This document shows, in pieces, positions 1 to 4,571 of a stretch of 5,042 nucleotides of DNA. The stretch's first letter is position 1; each line of letters begins with the position of its first letter. The stretch lies in NCBI GenBank assembly GCA_023428335.1, contig JAEYYS010000078.1:1-5042 (forward strand), given 5' to 3'. Source of the DNA: Verrucomicrobiota bacterium (GTDB lineage Bacteria; Verrucomicrobiota; Verrucomicrobiia; Verrucomicrobiales; Verrucomicrobiaceae). The translations under genes and the position numbers were made by a program. Below the pieces are notes generated by a model. The model made no database searches. It saw only the letters and a program-made list of their open reading frames with translations, and was not told the DNA's origin.

Positions 1-115
1 ACGGCGGCACGCTGTCGCTGATGACAATTTGATCGATGGCAGGATCGGCCAGCACTTCTTTCGACCCGGACATGAATAGGCCGTGCGTCACCAGGCAGAT
101 CACGCGACGCGCGCC
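1..115 (-). CDS. prs: Ribose-phosphate pyrophosphokinase (PRPP synthetase), internal C-terminal fragment
   Basis: Reading the minus strand from 115 to 1 gives 38 uninterrupted codons starting GARRV, followed by VTHGLF, then DPAIDQIVISDSVPP. This matches the late part of PRPP synthetases, where GA(K/R)(K/R)V, (A/V)THG(L/V)(F/L)S and a (V/I)(V/I)(T/S)D(T/S)(I/V)P stretch follow in that order. The enzyme makes 5-phosphoribosyl-1-diphosphate from ribose 5-phosphate and ATP in the cytoplasm, feeding nucleotide, histidine and tryptophan synthesis. Only about 38 of the roughly 315 usual residues are visible. The C-terminal end lies beyond base 1. The N-terminal ~240 residues should lie at higher coordinates, but a G/C homopolymer block and a PAS gene in another frame are there instead. 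No start codon exists for this fragment. I infer an assembly join rather than a real gene fusion. The family call is by eye from a short stretch. Confidence 0.68.
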
Positions 116-534
116 GGGGGGGCCCCCCCGCGCGGGCGGGGGCGCCCCCCGTCCTGCAAGGGGGTGATGGTGAGGTGGAACCAGCGCTTTTTGGCGCCGG
201 TGTGACAGGGGTATTCCCAATGGAACTCAGGACTCTCGCCACGCAGAACACGTTCCAGTCCTTCCAGGACAGCGGCCGCCTCAGGTGCCCCGCGGCTCGC
301 GGCCTGGCGGCAGACGTTCAGGTAGCTTTGGCCAATGCCGTGGTTGGTGGCCTCCAGGTGGTTTTCCTCGCCGAAGCGCTTCCAGGCTTCGTTGACGATG
401 CGGATGGTGCCGTCGCTGTCGAGTAGGGCGATGTGGGCGGGCAGCGCGTCCAGAAGCGATGCCGGCACCACGGTCTGCCCGGCAGCCTGTCCGGGGGAGG
501 GGCTCTTCTCCGGGTTGGGCGACGGCTTTTTCAT
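100..534 (-). CDS. PAS-domain sensory protein, 3' end disrupted
   Basis: The ATG at 534 opens a frame of 144 codons on the minus strand. Residues 1-22 are a Pro/Ser/Lys-rich, probably disordered leader. From residue about 26 there is a typical PAS fold: SLLDALPAHIALLDSDGTI, then VNEAWKRFGEEN, a GIGQSYLNVCR helix, and HWEYPCH with KKRWFHLTITPLQDGG at about 105-130. PAS domains sense small ligands, redox state or light and usually sit upstream of histidine kinase, GGDEF or further PAS modules. The expected continuation of this subtype (a beta strand and an ITERK-like exit motif) is missing. After residue about 130 the frame runs through the G/C block as Arg/Pro/Gly filler and hits a TGA at 102-100, so the effector domain is unknown. 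The start lies 31 bases after the cobA-hemD stop, so the two may be co-transcribed. An in-frame ATG at 636 would overlap cobA-hemD and is less likely. No Shine-Dalgarno sequence is visible. Confidence 0.75.
   Translation of the reverse strand: MKKPSPNPEKSPSPGQAAGQTVVPASLLDALPAHIALLDSDGTIRIVNEAWKRFGEENHLEATNHGIGQSYLNVCRQAASRGAPEAAAVLEGLERVLRGESPEFHWEYPCHTGAKKRWFHLTITPLQDGGRPRPRGGAPPARVA
111..150. other. G/C homopolymer palindrome block, probable artificial assembly junction
   Basis: Forty bases contain only G and C. They include a perfect G7C7 palindrome (116-129) and a second perfect palindrome, G5-CG-C5 (138-149). On the right side the minus strand is a well-preserved PAS domain; on the left it is a well-preserved PRPP synthetase segment in a different frame. 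Both coding signals stop at this block. Homopolymer G joined to homopolymer C is a known product of poly-G read tails from two-colour sequencing and of poorly filled scaffold gaps. The alternative is a real GC hairpin at a rearrangement point, which seems less likely because two unrelated genes are each cut in mid-domain. Confidence 0.7.
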
Positions 535-565
535 GGGGGATGCGCTTGGAACGGCGCCAGCAGCC

Positions 566-2098
566 TCAGTGCTTGCGCCAAAAGGCGGAGACCGCCTCGA
601 CGAGGCCGGGAATGCTGTGCGTCTTCGCCTCCACATTCACTTTCAGGCCGTGGCGGCGGATGGCGGCACTGGTGACCGGGCCGATGCTGGCGATCTTGAT
701 GCCCTTGGGCAGCTCGACCTTGAGGTCCATGAAGCCGTCGACCGTGCTGGCGCTGGTGAAGGTGATCATGTCGGCCCCCTCCTCGGTGAGGCGGGCCAGG
801 GCTTCGAGATTGTCCTCGTTTTCCGGCACCGTGCGGTAGGCGATGGCCTCGTCGACGATGGCGCCGAGGTCGGTGAGGCCGCTGGCGATGATCTCGCGGG
901 TCTGCTCGGCCTTGACCCAGAGGACGCTGACGTGCTCCATGTTCTGGTGATCCTTGAAGGCCTTGACCAGGCCTTCGGCAACGAAGTCCTTCTCCGGCAT
1001 GAGGTCGACGGCGAGATGGCGGGCGCGCACCTTTTCCGCGGTGCCGGGGCCGATGCAGGCGATGCGGGCGCCACCGATGCTGCGGGCATCCTGGTAGAGC
1101 TTGTCGAACATCGTGAAGAACGCGTCGACGCCGTTCGGGCTGGTGAAGACGATCCAGTCGTAGGTGTGGCAGTCCTGGACGAGTTCGCCAAAGGCCATGC
1201 GGTTGTGCGGTTCGACGATGCGGATCGTCGGCAACTCAATGACATCGGCGCCGAGGTCGCGCAGCTTGTGGCTGACCGCGCCGGCCTGCTGGCGGGTGCG
1301 GGTGACGACGATGCGCTTGCCGAAAAGGGGCCGGTTTTCGAACCAGTTGATGGCGGCGCGCTCCTTGACGACATCGCCGACGACGGCCACCGCGGGTGCC
1401 TTGAAGCCGGTTTCCTTGACGCGCTGGGCCATGGTGCCGAGGGTGGCGACGAGGGTCTGCTGGCGGCCGTGGGTGGCCCAGCGCACCAGTGCCATCGGGG
1501 TGTCGGGGTTGGCGCCGTGCTTGAGCAGTTCGCCGGTGATTTCGCCCATGCGCTCGACCCCCATGAGGAAGACCTTGGTGCCCTCGGCCTGTGCCAGTTT
1601 GGCGTAATCGAGGCTGGTGTCCGCCTTGGTCGGATCCTCGTGGCCTGTGAAGATGGTCAACTGGCTGGCGTGATCGCGGTGGGTGACCGGGATGCCGGCG
1701 TAGGCGGGGCCGGCGATGGCGCTGGTGATGCCGGGCACGATTTCAAAGCGCACACCCGCCTTGGCCAGTTCGGCCGCTTCTTCGGCGCCGCGGCCGAACA
1801 GTACGGGGTCGCCACCCTTCAGGCGGGTGACCGTCTTGCCCTCGTGCGTCAGCTTGACGATGAGTTCGTTGATCTGGTCCTGGGTAAGGGTGTGGGCACC
1901 GGCCTTTTTGCCGACGTAGAGGCGCTGCGCGCCCGGCCGGCCGTGGCGCAGCAGTTGCGGGTTGCACAGGTAGTCGTAGACCAGCACGTCCGCGGTCTCG
2001 ATGCATTCCTTGCCTTTGAGGGTGAGCAGGCCGGGGTCGCCGGGGCCGGCGCCGACGAGGTAGCAAATGCCAGGGGCGGGGGAGGGGGCTTTCGACAT
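566..2098 (-). CDS. cobA-hemD: Fused uroporphyrinogen-III C-methyltransferase / uroporphyrinogen-III synthase
   Basis: This 510-residue protein carries two tetrapyrrole enzymes. Residues 11-250 are the SAM-dependent methyltransferase (SUMT), which converts uroporphyrinogen III to precorrin-2 for sirohaem and cobalamin. It shows VGAGPGDPGLLTLKG (15-29), RLKGGDPVLFGRG (92-104), VPGITSAIAGPAYAGIPVTH (121-140) and the late RWATHGRQQT (206-215). After the linker WFENRPLFGKR (252-262), residues 260-510 are uroporphyrinogen-III synthase (HemD), which cyclises and inverts hydroxymethylbilane; it shows VVTRTR, VFTSPNGVDAFF and TFTSASTV. Both halves look complete, and the linker is the one usual in CobA-HemD fusions of several bacterial phyla. 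The start at 2098 is chosen because the SUMT fold begins about ten residues later. An in-frame ATG at 2185 would add 29 Arg/Pro-rich residues unlike the family. No Shine-Dalgarno sequence precedes the ATG, only a pyrimidine-rich TTTCTTCC. No hemA, hemB or hemC is in the window, and the upstream neighbour is divergent. Confidence 0.95.
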   Translation of the reverse strand: MSKAPSPAPGICYLVGAGPGDPGLLTLKGKECIETADVLVYDYLCNPQLLRHGRPGAQRLYVGKKAGAHTLTQDQINELIVKLTHEGKTVTRLKGGDPVLFGRGAEEAAELAKAGVRFEIVPGITSAIAGPAYAGIPVTHRDHASQLTIFTGHEDPTKADTSLDYAKLAQAEGTKVFLMGVERMGEITGELLKHGANPDTPMALVRWATHGRQQTLVATLGTMAQRVKETGFKAPAVAVVGDVVKERAAINWFENRPLFGKRIVVTRTRQQAGAVSHKLRDLGADVIELPTIRIVEPHNRMAFGELVQDCHTYDWIVFTSPNGVDAFFTMFDKLYQDARSIGGARIACIGPGTAEKVRARHLAVDLMPEKDFVAEGLVKAFKDHQNMEHVSVLWVKAEQTREIIASGLTDLGAIVDEAIAYRTVPENEDNLEALARLTEEGADMITFTSASTVDGFMDLKVELPKGIKIASIGPVTSAAIRRHGLKVNVEAKTHSIPGLVEAVSAFWRKH

Positions 2099-2178
2099 GG
2101 AAGAAACGCCAATGTGGCGAATTCGCGGCCGCTGGCAACCGCGGCGTGCCGGCCTTGGAGACGGAGTGTCAGGGAACC

Positions 2179-2200
2179 GCGGCATGCCCAGGCATGCTGC
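2179..2200. repeat. Dyad symmetry in the presumed cobA-hemD leader
   Basis: GCATGCC (2182-2188) and its reverse complement GGCATGC (2191-2197) are separated by two bases. After one mismatched position, two more pairs (2179-2180 with 2199-2200) extend the dyad. It lies 81-102 bases upstream of the cobA-hemD start, inside the leader if the minus-strand promoter proposed at 2264-2292 is right. It could be an operator for a dimeric regulator or a short RNA hairpin. There is no T-tract, so it does not look like an intrinsic terminator. Confidence 0.35.
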
Positions 2201-2263
2201 CGTTGCTTCCGTCAGGACCTGGCGGGATTCACAAGCTGGACATCCGCGGCCCCTGACGCCACA

Positions 2264-2292
2264 TTCATAGAGTGGCCGAAGGCATTCGACAA
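2264..2292 (-). promoter_or_regulatory. Candidate sigma70-type promoter for cobA-hemD
   Basis: On the minus strand TTGTCG (2292-2287) and TATGAA (2269-2264) are separated by exactly 17 bases. Each matches four of six consensus positions. Transcription would begin near 2257 and give a leader of about 160 bases before the ATG at 2098. The -35 hexamer lies within one arm of an 8-bp inverted repeat whose other arm overlaps the -35 of the opposite candidate promoter. The match is by eye; such matches occur by chance. Confidence 0.35.
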
Positions 2293-2351
2293 GGGCAAAC
2301 GGACTTCAAATCCCGTGAAAATCCAAACTTCTGAAAAATGCTGTTGTCGAA
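2285..2351. repeat. 8-bp inverted repeat spanning the divergent promoter region
   Basis: TTCGACAA (2285-2292) and TTGTCGAA (2344-2351) are exact reverse complements, separated by 51 bases. Each contains the candidate -35 hexamer of the promoter firing away from the centre. The placement could reflect a shared regulator bound at both arms, or simply the same -35 sequence used twice. An 8-bp repeat within 70 bases is not by itself strong evidence. Confidence 0.35.
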
Positions 2352-2372
2352 AAAGCCGGGATTCGGTAGAAA
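2344..2372 (+). promoter_or_regulatory. Candidate sigma70-type promoter for the coiled-coil operon
   Basis: TTGTCG (2344-2349) is followed after 17 bases by TAGAAA (2367-2372), each four of six to consensus. Initiation would be near 2379, giving a leader of about 28 bases before the ATG at 2407. This favours that start over the in-frame ATG at 2338, which would lie upstream of the promoter. It is the only reasonable promoter I see before the four plus-strand genes. Assigned by eye, so uncertain. Confidence 0.35.
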
Positions 2373-2406
2373 GCGCTCGTTAATTCACATATCCCGTACT
2401 CTCATC

Positions 2407-3480
2407 ATGGCCTGGAAGCTCCTCTCTGTCCTCTCGGCGGTCTGCCTCGGCGCAGCCTGCTATTTTGCCAACGCGAACAAGCAGCGCGCCGGGCATGAAA
2501 AGACCCGTCTGGAGGCGGCCCAGGCCAACCTGAAGGCGGCGCAGGACCGCAAAACCGAAGGTGAAACCGCCGTCAAGGCCAAGGAAGAGGAGCATGTCGC
2601 CCTGCAGAAGGATCGCGACACGGCCAAGGAAGAGGTGGTCAAACTCGCCACCGACGCCCAGGAGAAGGAAGCCACCCTCGTCGTGGTCAAGGGCAACCTG
2701 GAGCAGGTCAGCCGCCAGGTTTCGGAAGTGCAGAAGCAGATCGACGACGCCGGCGACATCGAGAGCCTGGTCACCCAGATCGAGAAATTGAAAAAGGACC
2801 AGACGGACGCCGAAGGCGTGGTCGCCAACCAGAACCAGCGTCTGGCCTCGGTGAAGGAGAGCTTCACCAGCCTCAGCGGCCAGATCACCAAGCTGCGCGA
2901 CGCCGAAGCCCAGGGCCGCCGCGGCATCGTCGCCGCCGACTTCTCGGCCCGCGTCGCCGAATACTTCCCCCAGTGGGGCTTCGCCATCCTGAACAAGGGC
3001 AACTCCCAGGGCGTCTTCGCCAACGCCGACCTCGAGATCAAGCGTGGCCGCGATGTCGTCGCCAAGCTCAAGGTGCGCAGCGTTGAGCAGCACAACTCGA
3101 TCGCCGACATCATCCCCGGCTCGATCCCCGAGGGCGGCTTCATCCTCACCGGTGACACGGTGGTTGCCGCGCAGAAACAGACCGCTGCTGAGGAAAAGAA
3201 ACCCAGCACTCCGGCGGTTCCCACGGAATCCGCTCCTGCCACGACTCCGGCCGCGCCCGCCGCTCCGGCCATGAATTCCGATCCCTTCGGTGCCCCCGCC
3301 GCGCCCGCCGCCCCGGCGATGAATTCCGATCCCTTTGGTGCCCCTGCCGCTCCCGCAGCCCCGGCCGCCCCGGCGATGAACTCCGATCCCTTCGGTGCTC
3401 CGGCTGCCCCGGCGACTCCGCCCGCCAACGCTGATCCGTTCGGTGCTCCGCCGGCCGCCGCCCCGCCAGCCGCCAACTGA
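2407..3480 (+). CDS. Membrane-anchored coiled-coil protein with C-terminal beta-type domain and DPFG-repeat tail
   Basis: I do not recognise a named gene. The 357-residue product has four visible parts. Residues 4-22 form one hydrophobic segment (membrane anchor or uncleaved signal). Residues about 28-170 are a charged Glu/Lys/Ala/Gln-rich heptad-like coiled coil. Residues about 180-255 form a compact, beta-type domain with WGF at 190-192, NKGNSQGV at 196-203, RG at 213-214 and GD at 249-250. Residues 256-357 are a disordered Ala/Pro tail with four DPFG units. The topology recalls MreC-type proteins (anchor, coiled coil, beta domain), but I see no clear MreC signature. The coiled coil and tail would sit on the periplasmic side if the anchor is N-in, as its N-terminal Lys weakly suggests. 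The next gene encodes a paralogue of the first three parts, 42 bases downstream. The ATG at 2407 is chosen because it directly precedes the hydrophobic segment. An ATG at 2338 would add 23 basic residues and lie upstream of the candidate promoter. No Shine-Dalgarno sequence is visible. Gene certain, function unknown. Confidence 0.88.
   Translation: MAWKLLSVLSAVCLGAACYFANANKQRAGHEKTRLEAAQANLKAAQDRKTEGETAVKAKEEEHVALQKDRDTAKEEVVKLATDAQEKEATLVVVKGNLEQVSRQVSEVQKQIDDAGDIESLVTQIEKLKKDQTDAEGVVANQNQRLASVKESFTSLSGQITKLRDAEAQGRRGIVAADFSARVAEYFPQWGFAILNKGNSQGVFANADLEIKRGRDVVAKLKVRSVEQHNSIADIIPGSIPEGGFILTGDTVVAAQKQTAAEEKKPSTPAVPTESAPATTPAAPAAPAMNSDPFGAPAAPAAPAMNSDPFGAPAAPAAPAAPAMNSDPFGAPAAPATPPANADPFGAPPAAAPPAAN
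3271..3477 (+). repeat. In-frame tandem repeat encoding four NSDPFG / Ala-Pro units
   Basis: Four imperfect units start at 3271, 3319, 3376 and 3427, with lengths of 48, 57, 51 and 51 bases. The first three each begin with the codons for MNSDPFGAPAAPA; the fourth reads NADPFGAPPAA. Units 1 and 2 are nearly identical at the DNA level over their conserved start. Unit 3 differs at a few synonymous positions, and unit 4 is the most diverged. The length variation lies in the Ala-Pro-Ala spacer. This pattern fits expansion by slippage or unequal recombination with selection to keep the DPFG core, and it makes up residues 289-357 of the host protein. Confidence 0.9.
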
Positions 3481-3522
3481 TCGACTGCTTCCCGCCCGCA
3501 ACCCTTTCCTCGTCCCACGTCC

Positions 3523-4308
3523 ATGACCAAAGTCTTCTTCATCCTCGCCGCCATTGTCACCGCGGTCGCCGCCGTTTTCGCCTGGCAGCTGAAAAACGAG
3601 TTCACCGAAACCCGCAATCAAGTCATCGCCCTCAACAAGAACGTTGAGACCGAACTGGCGACCGTCACCGCCGTCGTCGCCCAGGTGACCAAGATCAATG
3701 GCGACATCGCCGCCGTGCAGCAGGAGCTCGATGTCGAGAGCGAAAAGATCAAGGCGCAGAAGCTCAAGATCGCCCAGACGGACAACGACGCCAAGCGCGC
3801 CCAGGACGAGCTTGACGCCAAGAACAAGCAGCTCGCCGAACTCACCGAGAAACTCAGCAAGCTGCCCAAGGGCGTCAAGCCGGAGACCCTTGTTGAGGAC
3901 ATCAACAACATGAAGAAGGCCATCGCCGAGTTCCAGGCCGAGGCCGAGATGAAGAAGAAGGAGATCGTTGCTGAGGAAACCAAGGTCGACGACCTGCGCC
4001 GCGCCCTCGACGAGATCAACCGCAAGATTGAGGACCGCAAGCGCTCCTTTGACCGCAACAGCCTGAATGCCCAGGTGGTCGCCGTGAACAGCGACTGGGG
4101 CTTCGTGGTGGTCAATGCCGGCCAGAGCCTGGGCATCACCGAGGCGACCAAGTTGCTGGTCACCCGCGGCACCCAGACGATTGGCAAGCTCAGCATCGTC
4201 TCCATCCAGGGCGATCGCACCGTTGCCAACATCCTGGCCGACACACTCGCCCAGGGCGTGGCCATCGCCCCCGGCGACCGCGTCATTCTGGAAAACCTCT
4301 ACCAGTGA
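3523..4308 (+). CDS. Membrane-anchored coiled-coil protein, paralogue of the preceding gene without the repeat tail
   Basis: No named family recognised. The 261-residue product has a hydrophobic anchor at residues 4-21 and a long Lys/Glu/Ala-rich coiled coil at about 23-177, interrupted near KLPKGVKP (113-120), which is likely a hinge. It ends in a globular beta-type domain at about 182-258 with DWGF (191-194), NAGQSLGI (198-205), RG (215-216) and APGDRVI (249-255). That domain aligns without gaps to residues 190-253 of the preceding protein with 20 identities in 64 columns by my hand count, so the two genes probably arose by duplication. The protein stops at the end of this domain, with no Ala/Pro tail. 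The start ATG directly precedes the hydrophobic segment; the 42-base upstream gap is pyrimidine-rich and lacks a Shine-Dalgarno motif. Spacing suggests co-transcription with the genes on both sides. Two anchored coiled coils of matching design may form a hetero-oligomer, but this is inference. Confidence 0.88.
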   Translation: MTKVFFILAAIVTAVAAVFAWQLKNEFTETRNQVIALNKNVETELATVTAVVAQVTKINGDIAAVQQELDVESEKIKAQKLKIAQTDNDAKRAQDELDAKNKQLAELTEKLSKLPKGVKPETLVEDINNMKKAIAEFQAEAEMKKKEIVAEETKVDDLRRALDEINRKIEDRKRSFDRNSLNAQVVAVNSDWGFVVVNAGQSLGITEATKLLVTRGTQTIGKLSIVSIQGDRTVANILADTLAQGVAIAPGDRVILENLYQ

Positions 4309-4331
4309 GGCCGTTGACGCCCCGTTCCGAC

Positions 4332-4523
4332 ATGAACTGCCGCCGTCTTCTGTCACTGCTGCTGCTGGCCTGCAACCTCGGCCTCGTCGCCTGCACCACT
4401 GAGGAACCCAAGCGCCGCGAGCGTGTGCCGCCGACCGTTTCCGACAGCACGCTGCCGTGGAACCGTCCGCCCAAGTGGGAGGGCAGCTCGCGCTACGGCT
4501 CCATGATGCCGCAGAGCCGCTGA
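4332..4523 (+). CDS. Small predicted lipoprotein (63 residues)
   Basis: The product begins MNCRRLLSLLLLACNLGLVA and then Cys21: a short basic n-region (Arg4, Arg5), a Leu-rich h-region, and a lipobox LVAC at 18-21, so signal peptidase II processing at Cys21 is predicted. The mature part is only about 43 residues. It starts CTTEEPKRRERVPP and ends with the short, Trp- and Pro-containing stretches LPWNRPPKWEG and SSRYGSMMPQSR. No enzyme domain fits in this length. The ATG at 4332 gives a proper signal peptide. A GTG at 4305 would overlap the upstream stop by four bases (GTGA) and add nine residues (starting MRPLTPRSD), so translational coupling from there is possible, but the signal is cleaner from 4332. 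It lies 23 bases after the coiled-coil gene and 48 bases before the ATPase gene, which suggests an envelope role shared with its neighbours. Function unknown. Confidence 0.78.
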   Translation: MNCRRLLSLLLLACNLGLVACTTEEPKRRERVPPTVSDSTLPWNRPPKWEGSSRYGSMMPQSR

Positions 4524-4571
4524 GCCGCCGGCCTTGCCAGCGCGCGGTTTTTGCCGCATGCTGCGCCCGCC

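Larger units (their letters stand above)
2099..2406. other. Divergent intergenic region between cobA-hemD and the coiled-coil operon
   Basis: These 308 bases separate two divergently transcribed genes. The half nearest cobA-hemD (2099-2260) is GC-rich and contains a dyad at 2179-2200 and a GCGAATTCGC palindrome at 2117-2126. The half nearest the plus-strand operon (about 2261-2400) is visibly richer in A and T and holds candidate promoters in both directions with a shared inverted repeat. I found no tRNA, no convincing riboswitch consensus and no protein-like frame. A reading frame opens at ATG 2338 in frame with the 2407 gene, but it looks like a fortuitous upstream extension. Confidence 0.6.

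Noticed and set aside
111..150. Rho-independent terminator at the G/C palindromes
   Set aside because: The stems are pure G/C without a following T-tract on either strand, and the block sits inside two interrupted coding domains rather than after a stop.
2119..2133. EcoRI-NotI string GAATTCGCGGCCGCT resembling a cloning adapter or BioBrick prefix
   Set aside because: The match ends after 15 bases and the flanks do not continue as vector or adapter. The surrounding GC-rich leader runs on smoothly, so chance in high-GC DNA is likelier. A read-level check would settle it.
2099..2300. Cobalamin riboswitch upstream of cobA-hemD
   Set aside because: I see no B12-box-like AGCCAGGAGACCTGCC string on the minus strand and no arrangement of stems I can support. 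A GCCACT string near 2275 alone is not enough.
335..2383. 682-codon open frame on the plus strand
   Set aside because: It is antisense to the PAS and cobA-hemD genes, whose products have full family motifs. The predicted product is Gly/Ala/Asp/Val-rich with no domain, a usual shadow in high-GC DNA.
2450..2466. Possible lipobox (GAAC) at Cys18 of the first coiled-coil protein
   Set aside because: Position -3 relative to Cys18 is Gly, not Leu/Val/Ile, and the hydrophobic segment continues past it. A plain membrane anchor fits better.
2407..4308. Calling the coiled-coil proteins MreC
   Set aside because: Only the order anchor, coiled coil, beta domain is shared. There is no mreB or mreD nearby, and I see no MreC-specific motifs.
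2380..4356. 658-codon open frame on the minus strand, plus a second one at 2460-3617
   Set aside because: Both are antisense to the two coiled-coil genes and have low-complexity products. The plus-strand frames show anchor, coiled-coil and conserved domain architecture, repeated in two paralogues.
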